Notes: generated from the letters alone by a model not told the origin. Shown: positions 1 through 12,540, counted from the stretch's first letter. The stretch is 64,000 nucleotides of DNA from Eonycteris spelaea (GCA_003508835.1 PUFA01000105.1:3348001-3412000); one strand, 5' to 3'. Numbers and translations are program-made.

Positions 1-85
1 CAGAAGTTGCAAGTGGATAAGTAACTTGCCCAAGGTCACACCAGAAGTCGTGTGGTTGGAATTCGAGCCCAAACATTCTGGCAAA
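1..85 (-). mobile_element. MIR fragment
   Basis: Reverse-complement MIR core and tRNA-like head: GTAACTTGCCCAAGGTCACA then GGAATTCGAGCCCAAAC. Truncated by the window edge. Confidence 0.75.
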
Positions 86-735
86 TTTACTATTTATTGA
101 TTATAATACTTTGTTAAGTAATAACTCTCCAGTGCCATTTCTAATCATTTCCTCTTGGGTTAAAGAGAGTGTGTGTGTGGAAAATTAAATTTGATTTTAC
201 TATGGGCCCTTGTGAGGTTGCTTATTTTCCTACCCTCTATCATTTGTCTAATAATAATAGACAAGAATCCCGAAATTCTGTGTGGATTCAAATTTTTGGT
301 TTGTTCTTAAAATGGCTTAAGAAGGTAGCAATGGAAAGATAAAGGTAAAAAGAGAAAGGATGTGGTAAAGCTACTGATTGTTTAGAAACAGTCCTGCTGT
401 GATCTTTCTCATCCACGCGTGAGCTTTGCATTCACGCAAACTGAGGTTGGCTTTCAGGCTGTGTTCCGAAAGAGCACCATGAAATGCTGCCTTAAGATGT
501 GTAACACTAGATGTGTAAGTTTAGACTCCTTCCTGGGACAGTGTTGTTATATAAGAGGGATTGTCAAAAAAAGGACCAAAAATAAGTAACAGAAAAAGTC
601 CTGAAACTTGAAAAATAACAGATTTTCTGATTCATATGTAGGTTGCGTGCCTATTTGTTTAACTAGGAACATCTCGTCTCCTCAGATATTTTACAGAATG
701 AGAATTTACATACCCAAGATAAAATTTCATCACGT
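86..735. other. Intron stretch, nothing recognised
   Basis: No exon, RNA or repeat could be supported. Confidence 0.5.
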
Positions 736-1030
736 TTATTTTAATTTTATTTTAGTTTAGTTTAGTTTTAGGTATACAGTACAATGGTTAGACATTTATA
801 TAATTTATGAAGTGATCCCCACAATTACTCTAGCACCATCTGGCACTGCACACAACCATTACAATATCAACTATTCATGCTATTCTATATTCTACATCCC
901 CATGACTGTTTTGTAACTACTAATTTGGATGTCTTCATTCCTTCAACTTTTTTCACCTCCCAACCCTCCTCCCCTCTGGCAATCACTAGTTTGTCCTCTA
1001 TATCTGTCAAGTTTCTTTACATATCACTAA
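736..1030 (-). mobile_element. L1 3' end fragment
   Basis: The plus strand matches the reverse complement of L1M-type tails: AGTGATCCCCACAATTACTC, CACCATCTGGCACTGCACA and GGCAATCACTAGTTTGTCC, in the expected order. No coding sequence is left. Confidence 0.75.
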
Positions 1031-3459
1031 CAGAAAGAAAGAGAGAGGAAGAGTTGAATAATGGAGTCAGGGCAAAAATAGAAGTCAGGCACAGTAAGGG
1101 AACAGCTTGAAGTAGGTCCATCCCATTTAAGTGAGGCTCTTCCCAAGTACAGAAGGAAGAATTACCAACCTTTGCATGGATCATAAATTTGCCTAAACAC
1201 ACATTTGCTTGGATTGCAAAATGTTTAATATTTTTAAATTTTATGCCTTCAGATAAGGAATGTATTGTTGTTTCTCACAGAAACAACTTTCTGTTTTTTA
1301 ATACTAAGTCTATGGCACACACACACAGACACACACACACCTACCATGTAGATTTTAGAATTTTTTAATCATATTCCAGAATTTAATAAAAAAATCTAGC
1401 CTGAACTTTCCTTGACAATGTCTTAAGAAATATATAGTTACCAAAATGCTTTTACTAGAATAGAAGATGAAAAATGCTAATGAAAATATCCCACCATACA
1501 GCGCATTTTAAATAGTCAGTCTCTAATATGTGGACTGTATTACAAACATATCTCCATTCCTACATTAAACCTAAATTAAAAACAATGTAACTCATTCAAA
1601 AAAGTGGGTTGAAAGGTACTTGATAGATGTTCTACTAGCTACAGTCTGTGGTTGATCATATATGACCATACCTCCAGAGTGATCTTCGAAGATTTTAATG
1701 TAATCAAAATTAATCATTAATATTATTAATTAATAATAATTATTAATAATTTTTTAGAAAACTATGCAAGGCATACTAAAGGTGATTTTTATCCATCAGG
1801 GTCTAGAAAGAAATAGATGGCACTTTCGAATTGGGTAATTTGAGAAGAATTAATAGTCTTTACAACCGGTGTGAGCAGATTATATAGAATACAAAGGATA
1901 GTCCTCTACCCCATGGCTAGAAACAGCAGTGAGTGATTTCTACCCTCAGGCTTGAAGACTCCCAGAGACAGAGAAGGGTTGGTGAAAAAAGGCTCCCTGA
2001 CAAATGCTGAGACCTGCAATTTAGGGACAGGCCAACCTCTGTTGATGTCCCAAGGAGGGTTACGTGACTCTGCCTTCATTATCCTCCATTCCTATAATCA
2101 CCTTGGGGGCTCTGCATTGAGGAAATGAAATTGGAAGTCAGAGAACAAAGGACACTGAGATGAGATCCATCCAGCTGTGCCTCCTGGGCACACGGCATCG
2201 TGGAGATGAGTGGGTGGCGTGGATCTTAGAGACCAATGGAAGATGATCAGCACACCTGTGACTATAACATTTGAAACATAAATGAACATAAGATGTCTTT
2301 AATTATTGCTGAAACTCTGAGGTTCCAAGACAGGGGTAAAAAAAAAAAAGCCTAAAGATCAGGGACATGTTAAGCATTTATTAGAAAAACGATCAAATAA
2401 TTGATAAGAAAGGGGTCTTTATATTGTGGGTTTTGCAAACAACAAAAAAAAATCTTTTTAAGGAAACCGATGGTAGATTTTTCTTTTGGCAATACTAAGT
2501 AAGAAGATTATTGTATGAGCAAAACGAACTTATACAAAGATCAATAAAAAATACAAGAAGCTTTGTAAGTTATGTGTATACTCTTAGAATATAGAGGTGT
2601 GGTGAGCTCCTTGTTTTTAATGTGAACATAGTCATATAGAACAGAATTGTGGGGACAAATAAAACTTCATGTGTTATATTCTTAGAAGGTTCAACTTGTA
2701 CACTAAAAGCGTATGCTGACCTCATTCCTTGTACTATTAAAAAAAAAAAAGAAACATAACTGTAATCGCCTTTTCACACGTGCCACTGACCTGAAATCCT
2801 CACTTTCTGCATTTTAACAGCCATGCAGTGCTCCTTATTTTCTGTCTTTTCGTAACTGGACGATGTGTGAATTAAATCCCAGGGCTTTTTCCCTGGTGTC
2901 TGGCCATTAAGCCAGTGATCACCTTACTATGTACTTCTTTCATCCAAATGAGATTCAGTTTGAAACATTTTCAGTACTGGAATGTGCAGAGTTTTTAAAA
3001 ATAAACATAGCCTTTTGTTCTCATGCTAGGAATTGCAGTTGCTAACTTGTTCACATTGACGTGTCAGTTATCAGTAGATGGTCTTTTTTTAGAAGTGTGT
3101 ACATCAAGGGCATGTTTTTGCATGACTTTTTAGGGAAAGAGGGGAGATTTCCATAGCATAAGTTTTGTACTTTTTTATTTCCTAGCCAACATAATTGTTT
3201 GGACCATCTGAATACAAATAAAGGTTTTATTCATTATGATAATTAGCAAAATGAGTGAGTTTTTACATTAAATTTGGTATTTGGGAATGATATGCTTATT
3301 TTTTTAAAAAAATTAGAGTATTTTCAGAAAATTCTATATCAGTAAAATTTGACAATAAATATGACCACTTATAAGTAAGTGTTTGTTTCTCTGATCTTTC
3401 TTTAACTCTAGCAAATCCAAGCTTAAAAATCCTAATAGGTCTAGTTTATATTTACATGG
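1031..3459. other. Intron stretch with AT-rich palindromes and two hairpins
   Basis: No gene seen. It holds a short CA run (1315-1340), an AT-only inverted-repeat patch at about 1690-1760 and two adjacent perfect stem-loops at 2879-2915. Confidence 0.55.
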
Positions 3460-3660
3460 TGCTTTACAGTTTGGAATATATTTTCTCAGAGTTTATCGTA
3501 TTTGCTTCTATGGCTATTCTATAAGGTCCTGAGGCCTATTTTGCAAATTCAGCAAGACAAGGCCAAAGAAGGTAAATGATGTTCTTATAGCCATATAGTC
3601 ACGAAGCTGCAATTCTAATGCAGGTATTATAACCACAAATCCTGGGATTTTTTCACTCAT
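3460..3660 (-). mobile_element. MIR fragment
   Basis: Reverse-complement MIR in diverged form: GCTTTACAGTTTGG, CTATAAGGTCCTGAGGCC, and GCAGGTATTATAACCACAAA near its end. Low similarity. Confidence 0.45.
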
Positions 3661-4499
3661 CCTACTTGACTTAATAATTAATGTGGTGCCTTATGCTCCA
3701 GGTACTGTACTGTCTTGAGGAATATAAGCATCAAATGTTCCTTGTAGCTCTTTTTGATCACACATACACACGCACACTTCTCTTTATGATATATACATAT
3801 ATGTGTATATGTGTTGACATCTTACCAAAAAAGGCTATGAAAAACAAGTAAAACTGTGCAATACCAAGATATTTAAAGAAAAAGCTAGAATATCCCCCAC
3901 GGGCCTGACTGCTTCCCTTCAGTCCTGCCATGCTAAGGGACTGAAGCCACTGTGAGTAGATTGGTTTATTAATAACCAATATTGGATGAGCATATTTTGC
4001 TCAGTCAAAAATATATATGTAAATAGAAAACATACATAGAGCTTCTGTATACTTATTTGTAAAGAAATGAAAACTTCTACTCATCGTTCTTTTTTACCTT
4101 AATAATATCTCATGGATAGATATTATTTCTTGCCAATAGACAAAGTTATAACTTCATATTTGCATTATAATTCTGTATGCATGTCACATGTATATATAAT
4201 TTTAACATAAACAGGCATCCAAAAGGCTCTTGCGCTCTTTTGGTTTTTAAGAACTTTTTTTGCCTTATCTCCTCCTGTCTTTCCCTCAGACTTCGGAGGA
4301 GAGAGCCAGCTGGCTGGTCCTTGTGTCTAAAAAGTGCAGCGAGGCTCTTTCTGAGGGTGTTAGAAAAACTGCACACTGTACCCAGCTGCTGGTACAGGAG
4401 GGAACTGCAGCTACCAGGGCGAAGAAGCATTTTAGAATGATGCTCACTCACAGGAGAAGCAGCTAAAGCCAACAGGAAGCAACTGGCAAGGGGCCTTTT

Positions 4500-4660
4500 C
4501 TGGCCTTTCCGGTTCCCTGTGGTGCCCCCTCCCTCGCAGAGCTTCAGGGGGAGCCAATAATGAAGAGGTCACGTGGGCTGCAGAGTCCTCCCCCAGCAGA
4601 ATTTAGGAGGGAGGGCTTAAAGCTTTGAGACATTAACGGGCACCTCTTTAATGCCAAGAC
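4500..4660 (+). promoter_or_regulatory. Promoter-like patch: ETS site, CCAAT box, E-box, TATA-like motif
   Basis: Within an AT-rich intron this patch is GC-rich. In order it carries TTCCGG (about 4507), CCAAT (4554-4558), a palindromic E-box CACGTG inside GGTCACGTGGG (4570-4575) and CTTAAAGC (4617-4624). The spacing, with CCAAT about 60 bp before the TTAAAG motif, resembles a core promoter on the plus strand. It could start a MARCHF1 transcript 6.5 kb before the 51-nt exon. No downstream 5' exon was identified, so this stays a motif-based guess. Confidence 0.3.
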
Positions 4661-4769
4661 TTTTTTTTTTTTCAATTAAGGACAGAGCTGAATTGTTTTC
4701 TTATTCACATATCTTTGTGCATCAGCTTGTTTTTTTTTTTTTTTAATTTCTCTGGGATAGAGTCCCAGG

Positions 4770-6000
4770 AGTCAGATTATTGCATAATATTTTATTTTTA
4801 CTTTTACCAGATGTTACCAGATTTTTTAATAATACTGCAAAAATTCACACTTCTACTAACAGTTTTAAGGGTATTTTCTTTTATCCTCACCAGCAATAGA
4901 GCGCTATGCCTCTTTCCAATTTTTCCAGCATGATGAGTACAAAAACTGTGCATTCTTTTTATTTGCATTTTCTTGACTGTGATTTTAAGCAACTTGTCAT
5001 ATGTTTATTAACAATCCGTAGTTCTTTTTTGCGTGTGTGAATTTCTATTCTTTTGTTTAAATTTTTTTCTATCAAGCTTCTTTTCTGTGTGAATAGAAAG
5101 AACCTGTTTGCATATTATAGAACTTGCACTATATCAGTCTTCTGTGTTGTACTTTTTTCTAACTCTATGGTTTGTTTATTCACTTTAATTTTTGTCTTTC
5201 TTTTTTTCAAATACAATACAATCAAATATGATATAGCTTCTGGTTCCTGTATTAGTTATAGTCTCCCACCCCAATATTGAATTATAATTTAGATTCATTT
5301 CAAAGATTTCTTTTTTATTTCTCACATTTAAGACCATGCAATCTAGAGTCTTTGGTTGTATATACAATGGTATAGGGGTTTGACTTTTTCTTCTATATGG
5401 AGAGCCAGTTGTCCAGAAATATTTATTATACTAACTATCCTTTCAATATTGACTTGCAATACCAGTTTTGTTATATGTGGAATTCTTACATCTATTTCTG
5501 GATTTCCTATTTGGGATTTCACTGAACTTTTTGGTTAATTCTCATCTCGATACCATAGTGACTTAATCACAGTAATACAGGTAATGCCTAACATAGGGAG
5601 ATCTCCTGTTTATCATTACTTTCTTGGCTATTCTCAGGCATGTCTTTTTCTATAGATGTTCTTTAAGATAGTTTTCTCTCCTTCAGAAAGAAAGGCATTA
5701 GCCTCATTGGGGACTTAAATGGAACTAAATTCTACTTATGTGTCAATTTGTAGAGGATTTATGTTTATGAAATTATCTTCCCGTCAAAGAATGATGCTTT
5801 CATTTGTTCAGATCATGATTTATACTCTTCAGTTAAGTTTCATAGTTTATATTTTTAATAAGATTTTATGATTTCCTCGTTAACTTTATTCCTAAGTGTT
5901 TTGCTGTCTCTGTTTTTATTACTATACTTCTGGAAATTTATTACTAGAAGAAAGTTATTGATTTTGCAGTATTTCCATTAGGAAAGACTAAACTGTTATA
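4770..6000 (-). mobile_element. Old L1 (L1M/HAL1-type) 3' half
   Basis: Reverse-complement L1 3' UTR followed by ORF2-derived text, for example TTAACTTTATTCCTAAGTG at about 5881 and the surrounding ORF2 3' phrases. Reading frames are broken many times. It probably continues at 6430-8110, interrupted by another repeat at about 6000-6400. Confidence 0.65.
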
Positions 6001-6400
6001 ATAAATCCAAACAAGTGATGGCTCAAAAGAAATACAAGCTTATTTCTCTCTCTCTCATGACAGTTTAGAGAATATGTTTCAAGTCGTCAGAGGGCATTGA
6101 AGGAAAGACTCAAGAGGATTCAGCTCTTCTATCTTTTTAATATGTGGCTTCCTGGCTTGCTCTGATACTCACCGTCCTAGCACAGAGCAATTGAACAAAC
6201 ATGGAAGAAATTTTAGATTTATGAGACAGGCAGGAAACTGACACTTGCTGGCACTGTTCACATCTCACTGGAGAGAATTTAGTCACAGGCAACCTGTAAC
6301 TGGAAGGGAGAGGTCACAAGACTGGGAACACATATGCCCAATTCCTGTGCTGTTAATAGAGAAGAATGGATTTGAGAAAATTTAGTGAACTCTGCCATGG
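6000..6400. repeat. Old interspersed repeat nested in L1
   Basis: The block begins with AGTGATGGCTCAAAAGAAAT and TTATTTCTCTCTCTCTCATG and ends with GGAGAGAATTTAGTCACAGG. I recognise this as a common old mammalian repeat tail but cannot settle the family (LTR or DNA transposon). It splits the flanking L1. Confidence 0.45.
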
Positions 6401-6429
6401 TATAATTATCCTGTATCTAGTCATTGTAC

Positions 6430-8110
6430 TAAAGTCTAATTAATTGTAGTAGTTTTCTTTGTCAACTAGAAACTCTTGGAATTTCTATATTATTAATAAT
6501 AAAAAAAAGTTTTTTTCAATATTTTTCTATAAAATAATTTTTTCTTGTTATTATATTTTCTAGAAACTCTAAGACACGTTGAGTAATAATAATAGCAAGA
6601 AAAAGCATCCATAACAGAATTTCTATAGTTAACATAGTTCAGTATTTTGGCATTTAGAATAATATCTGGTTTTTTGTTTTTTTTAGAACATCGTCTTTAT
6701 TTACTTTAAGAGGTTTCCTTCAATTCTTATTTTTCTTGGAGCCTCCATTACAAATAAGAATGCTGAAATGTGTCAAATCTTCTCATCATTTAATTTTAAG
6801 ATCATAATGTTTTTCTCTTTCAATGCATTCATCTAAAGAATTGTGTTTACAGATTTCCTGATAAGGAAATACCTGGAATTAATTTTATTTATTCTATTCC
6901 CTGTACATTTTTTTTTTTATAAACTGCTGGTGTATCAAAGATACATGCTACTATTTAAATATAAGGTAGTATTTTTTTTTAAAGAATTTTTGCATCTGTA
7001 GTCCCTTTTATTTTTACTTTTTGTGTGCTTTCTTAGTGCATTTGGAGTTTCATTTATGCAGGATTAATAATATGAATTAGAGAAATTTATGATTCTATGG
7101 TCAAGGATAATGTAAATAAAATTGGAATTATGTGTTCTTTAAAAGTAAGGTACAACTCAGTTGTGAAGACATCATGTCTTTATCCTTTTTAAGGCATATA
7201 AACTTTCATTTTTCTCATCCTCCTATTTGTTGTCTGTCAAACTTTCCTCTTTTTTCTTAAATAAATCCTGGCAACTTTTATTTTGCCAGAATAATATTTC
7301 ATTTCCTCTAGATTTTCAAATTTGTTGCACCAGCATTACAGTTAGCTTTTATAATTTTTCTAATGTTTTCTTTGTCTTTGGTTATATATCTTTCTCATTT
7401 CTTATACAATTTTGCTCTCTCTTTTTTTTAATAAGCTTTATAGGAAGTTCATCTGTTTTGTAATTTTTTTCAAAGAACTACTTGAAGAAAGTATTTATCA
7501 TTTTTATTTATATCTATTTAATGAGTTTTAGCTTTTTTTTTCATAACTTTTTATTTTATTTTGTTTTGAACTGTGTTCTTTATTAATGAAGAAATTTGTA
7601 GTTATAAATGGTTATCTGGATACAGCTTTTGCTGTGATCTATAGTTCTTACTATGATATTTTTTAGAGTTTCTGGCTATAATTTTTCAGAGAGTTTTTGT
7701 TTCTATGGCCCTAACATTAACTAATTAATTTTCAGCTGATTAAGATTTTCAAATGTTTATTTCTAATTTTATTGGCCCAATATCAACAAATATACTTGAA
7801 TATTTTGTTAAGGTATTATTTGAGGCCAAATAATTTTTTAATATTTTATTAAAAAGAATATGTTTTAATTAGTGGACATGAGATTTTTCTTTGTATATCT
7901 ATTAGTCAAGTTTTATTGCATTATTCAACTTCTCTCTGTTATTGTTTATTTTTTCTCATAAGCCACATTGCTTTAAGAATTCTATTCCAAGCTTTAATTA
8001 CCCTAGCAAAAGTAATCTATTGTCTGCTTAGAATTCTTCTGGTGCCCCTTCAGATTATCTCATTCTTTTTCTCCTTTCAAATACTCTTGATTTTTAGCCT
8101 AGGGATGGAG
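6430..8110 (-). mobile_element. Old L1 continuation (ORF2 region)
   Basis: Low-complexity T-rich text typical of reverse-complement ORF2, including AAAGAACTACTTGAAG and a ttgtagttataaatggttat region. It is heavily decayed, with no open frame of more than about 80 codons. Confidence 0.5.
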
Positions 8111-8115
8111 AGGTA

Positions 8116-9764
8116 GGGAAAAGGGAAAAATATTAGAGAATAGCATTGTATCAGTGGTCTACATGAGACTGTTTTATTTTGGTTCCTTCACTTGAGAATC
8201 GTTTTTTTCCTTTAGTTTACATACAAAACCTCCTGCAAGCTTCCTTACTGCCCTCTTCTGATCAATGGTATAATATACAGAATATTCATAGGTAACTAGT
8301 TTAGTTACATGTCCAGCCATACTGTGTATTCTTTAACATAGACCATCTCCTTTTAAAGGAACTATGTCACTTTCCTTAAGTTATGACATTAAAAATATAT
8401 TAAAGCAGTTTAGTAATGATTTTTTTTATTTGGTAATCATTTTTTCCTACTGGTAATAAAATTCTGACCATGTCTAGTAAGATCAAATTTTATATTTTAA
8501 TAATCACACACAAAAAACTATTATTAGTTTTAATAATAATCACACACACAAAACTGACATTATCAGATACAACATTCAGATCAAACTAAAAATTAGAAGC
8601 CTCTTGAAAATATTAAAAAGCCCTTATAAAACTAAAGCATCTTCCTCTGCATGCTGTAAATGAGCTGCAACGATCCACCATTACTCCCTGATGGTCCCAG
8701 ACTTTTCATGCAGACTCGTTGGAACTTTTTAGTTCCGACTTTTATTGACCTACAAGGTCACTATAATTCAGATACCAGTCAGTGATGTTAGATTCTGAGA
8801 CAGCTTCTATTTAATCTAAGGTAAAGAATTTAAACTGATCGTAATGAAGTATGACAACCATATTTGACTGATCTACAAAGAAGAATGTGTCATTGTAATA
8901 GTAATGGAACAAGCCACCCAATTAATTACTAGCAAATTGGACAGATTGCTTTGGAAGTTTTCCAAGAGAGAAAGGGCTTCTGGTGCTTTGCTTCAAAGGC
9001 AAGGCAGACCACACTTCCTTAATCCCCTGGGGGAGAGGAAAATTTGATTTTCCATTCTAACTTTTATATGTCAGGATCTAATCCACAATAGAGGCAGTCA
9101 CAACGTTAGTCCCCACAGTTTAACTGGAATAGAGACAATAGAGAAATTAGCCATGGCAAAAAGTTTAACCTTTTGCCTAAACTCACTGATTTCTTTCAAC
9201 GCCTAGGAGAAAATGCTACCGGTGGATTTCAAGGTAAAGGTTCTCTTGAAGTACTAAATAATCGAGCAGATGTTTCCTCTCATTATATTTGGGGATGCTG
9301 GTGCAGAGTATGGGAATTATCTCATTATTATGACCCTACGCTGAACTCATTCACAACTGCGAGGGGACCCTGACCCTCCTTGTTTCCTCTGAAAACACCA
9401 TGAAGTCCTATTTGGTTTGAAAAATTAAGAAATCTGATGCTAAATTAAATTTCTCACAGCACCTCTTGGTTCTTGCTGGAGCACCTTCCAATTCTAGTTC
9501 CTTAATCATGTTCTCAATCGCATTTAAATATAGAAAACAAAATAAACCGTTAAAATGAAATCTGCTCCCAAAGCCTATTATGTGGCCTATTTACCTCTGT
9601 TCTATTGTGTCAAAATCATGAATTTCACTGAGAAGGAAGGATGGATTGATTTTGTTTTCCGGTCTCTAGAAGAGGAGTTGAGATTCAGTAGACAAGCACC
9701 TCTCTCCATCACCAGAGGAAGCTAATCAAGGAAAAAATGCCTCTGGTAGTAGAGACATTAATCT
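8116..9764. other. Intron stretch, mostly unique
   Basis: Apart from the small duplication at 8495-8555 no repeat was recognised. 8640-9130 is complex unique sequence and could hold regulatory sites; nothing specific stands out. Confidence 0.5.
8495..8555. repeat. Small tandem duplication
   Basis: TTTTAATAATCACACACAA (8495) recurs as TTTTAATAATAATCACACAC (8528), 33 bp away, followed each time by an AAAACT end. Confidence 0.8.
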
Positions 9765-9779
9765 CCCCCCCCCCCCCCC
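9765..9779. repeat. C15 homopolymer
   Basis: Fifteen C bases in a row, just before a CpG-rich block. Long C runs are rare in mammalian introns and unstable in sequencing. Confidence 0.95.
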
Positions 9780-10160
9780 GATCATGGGGCTTTTATGAGG
9801 TGTAACTAATCGTATCGCTGTGACATCTTGGTCTGTAATAACATGGTCCACGGTGACATCAGTGGTTGTAGGGATGGGGTTGCATGGAAAGGAAAAAAGT
9901 ACTCTTCAGCTGAAATGTCTTCAAGCCTGTGCATGATACAGTGCCAGTCCGCAGTGGATGCGGCCGCTGTATTTCCTCCGCAACACATTGGCCATATCCT
10001 GTCATCGGCGTGTTTCCAAAACTGTCTCACGCAGTCATCACGGGGCAATTTCAGATCCACGGGTGGTTACGACAGCTTAGTTCTCAAAAATGACCTCTGT
10101 CAAGATGCGCTGTCGCTGTCTGGTCAGGTCCACTATTGGGCCAAGTCCAGATGCTGAGAA
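9780..10160. other. CpG-retaining block with a NotI site
   Basis: About 380 bp much richer in CpG than its surroundings, including GCGGCCGC at 9960-9967. Open frames of 109 codons (plus) and 84 codons (minus) overlap here. Neither resembles a protein I know, and neither is preferred. Confidence 0.5.
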
Positions 10161-10357
10161 AATTCTTTTTTAAGAGACTACTAAAGTATTTCCATGGCAA
10201 CGTTAATTCAGATCCTTTATAACATTTTGGTGCCTAGAACAAGTTCTTTCAAAAAACGTTTTCTCTGCAGAAGGTGATGTGTACTTTGATCTCTGGCTGC
10301 ATGTAAAATGCATACGTTCTCATTTGCCAGTCACTTGCCCATGAGCAGATAATTGAC

Positions 10358-10510
10358 AGAGTGGAAAGAACCAGACTGGACTAGTCAGAGGCCTTGGGCT
10401 GGCCTTGGCTGGGGCACAGACTCTGTGACTGTCAGGAACAGAATGCCTCTGGGCTTCAAATCAGGGGTGATGCTCTTTAGGGTCCCTTCCTTCTTGAAAA
10501 TTGTATGACT
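10358..10510 (+). mobile_element. MIR fragment
   Basis: Diverged MIR in sense: AGAACCAGACTGGAC, GGCACAGACTCTGTGACTG, CCTCTGGGCTTCAAATC, AGGGTCCCTTCCTTCTT. Confidence 0.5.
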
Positions 10511-11167
10511 TTTTTTTTTAAGTTATCTATTCAAAACCTTTTTTTTATGCTTCTTTTCTACTAAATTGGAAAATCTTTAAGAGGCAAAAACTAAAAGTAT
10601 AGTTTTTTAAATTTATTTTCAAGTTTTACATTTTAAAATAATTTTGAAGTATTTTTAACTTAAACAATTAAATGTTTTCAACATAAAAAATATCTTTTAG
10701 AATTTTTTAATTTTGAAAAGAAAATAACAGAAGAGACCAATAAAGTGCAGTGTAGAAGAACACAAGTTAGATATACCATGCACCTGGTATGCAGTATTTA
10801 CTGACAGGGAGAATGATAATTTACTCAGAATTTCCTGGTAGAAAAGGAAAAAGGAGGAAATAATGAACCATATTTTCACTTTCTAATTTTATTTCCAATG
10901 AACTGCCTGCTACATTTTTCTAGACAAACAAGCATTTCTTGGAGAATAAATACTTCTAGACTGATATATACCCTAAAGTTAATTGAAACATTTTTTAAAA
11001 AAGACACTGTTATGCACTAGAGAAATACAATTTAGTAAGAAATAAGTCATCCTGTATAAGCAATTTGTATGTCTATTAACCCAACTGCCTGTGCTATGCT
11101 TTTTTTCCCCTCATTGGTAAAGACTATTGCCATATTTTAAATCAATGTCTCTAATTTTATTTTGCAG
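10511..11167. other. AT-rich intron before the 51-nt exon
   Basis: No repeat or gene recognised. The acceptor tract of the next exon closes it. Confidence 0.5.
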
Positions 11168-11218
11168 AATGACAAATCCCCAGGACGATCTGCAAGCCGA
11201 TCAAGTAATATTTCAAAA
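11168..11218 (+). CDS. MARCHF1: MARCHF1 internal coding exon, 51 nt
   Basis: This exon encodes 17 residues, NDKSPGRSASRSSNISK, a serine/arginine-rich cytoplasmic stretch. It is preceded by a pyrimidine-rich acceptor ending in tttgcag and followed by the donor gtaggt. It starts and ends in phase 0, so it joins directly to the exon at 59460, which opens with [13 protein letters not shown]. From memory, human MARCHF1 carries NEKSPGRSASRSSNISK at this point, so the bat copy differs by Glu to Asp at the second residue. MARCHF1 is an endosomal and plasma-membrane E3 ligase that ubiquitinates MHC-II beta chain and CD86. This segment lies N-terminal to the RING-CH domain and has no known catalytic residue. 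The preceding coding exon is outside the window. Identity is firm; the exact residue difference from human should be confirmed by alignment. Confidence 0.93.
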
Positions 11219-12323
11219 GTAGGTGAACTTTATTTATTTTCTTAATTATTTATTGACTTCCATATTCTATGAGATCCAGTACATATTTTATAATATTTAA
11301 TCCGTAATTGTTATCTGTGAACAACACACAATTATGACTTGTTAATGGTTTTAACTACTTCAAGCTTTTACCGTGATAAAAAGACGTGATTTTACACAAC
11401 AAAATGAGTTAAGCTATTTTTTTTCCTCTTCAGTGCTGTATGCAAAAGATAATTTGCTACTTTCAGAGTGTCACACAAAGGTTTTTTTCCTCTCATTTTA
11501 ATCATCACTGAGCTGCCACATATCTAAGTTGAAGCTATATCAACATTCATAGTACAATTTCCGTGAATTTAATTTTTCAGGAATTTGGGTCAACAATGCT
11601 GGAATGTATTCTTGTCACTAGGGCAGGTTTTAGAAATAAATTTAAGACATTAGTTTGGTTATATTTACTTTAGAGTTAACATAGAAAAAAAAATTTCCTA
11701 GGCTATTTATAAATCCAACCAAGATAACAGAGTGTTGAAAAAATTTGGGTATGGGTGAGATACTCTAGATTTTTATTTTGCCATCCGTCAAATTGGAAAT
11801 GTATGACTTCCAAAAGTTCAGTTCAGACAAAGATATATTTACCATGAATAGAACTTCCATTACAGGACCCCTCACTTGCCAGCACCCTCCACAGCCTTAA
11901 TCTTAATTTTGTATATGTAATTATGTATGTTTTTTTTTAAGGAGGCCCCAAAATAGGCATAAACTTTAGGCACTAAAGATCCTAGATCCACTTCCAATTT
12001 AAGGATTTCATTTTCTTTCATTTTGTTCTAAGAAGCAAAAGACTTTATTACTCATTAAAAAAAAAAAACAGTAACCAGAGTATCAGTGTCTTCTTAAGCT
12101 GGTTTCCTGAGGCCACTTCTTCCAAGATAATACCAAAATGGGTAGGTGACACCTGGAGACACACTAGATTAATACAGGAACAGAACCCTAAGCTGAGGAA
12201 ACCCTAATATTTTAATAGACAGTAGGCATGCAAGAGGCCCATAGAGAATTGTGTCTCAGTACATGGTACTGAACATGTCTAATCCCATTCAAATCTGGCT
12301 ACCTTCATAGATGCTCAAGAGCC
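11219..12323. other. Intron just after the 51-nt exon, nothing recognised
   Basis: AT-rich unique-looking sequence; no supportable feature. Confidence 0.5.
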
Positions 12324-12540
12324 ATGTGGCCTACTAGTTAAGAATACTAACTCTGAAGAGAGGATCTGAGTGCAAGTCACTGCTTACACAGACTTTTTAC
12401 TAAATGTAACCGAGACGTTCACTTAACCTTTCTAAGACATGACTGCCTCCCGTGTGACATGAGAATGGTATCCGTCTCCTGAAGGAGGTTTTAAGTGGTT
12501 GCAAATTAAAACAAGACCTTTCGCATGTCTGTTATCTTAG
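12324..12540 (+). mobile_element. MIR fragment
   Basis: Sense MIR: CTAGTTAAGAATACTAACTC, CACTTAACCTTTCTAAGAC, CATGAGAATGGTATCCGTC, AGGAGGTTTTAAGTGGTT. Confidence 0.65.

Larger units (their letters stand above)
1..11167 (+). other. MARCHF1: MARCHF1 intron upstream of the 51-nt exon (partial)
   Basis: No coding exon was recognised to the left of 11168, so this is the 3' end of an intron that begins outside the window. It ends in a normal acceptor with the tract attttattttgcag. The intron is AT-rich and filled with old L1 and MIR sequence. I looked for the canonical MARCHF1 start (MLGWCEA) and did not find it here. Confidence 0.8.
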
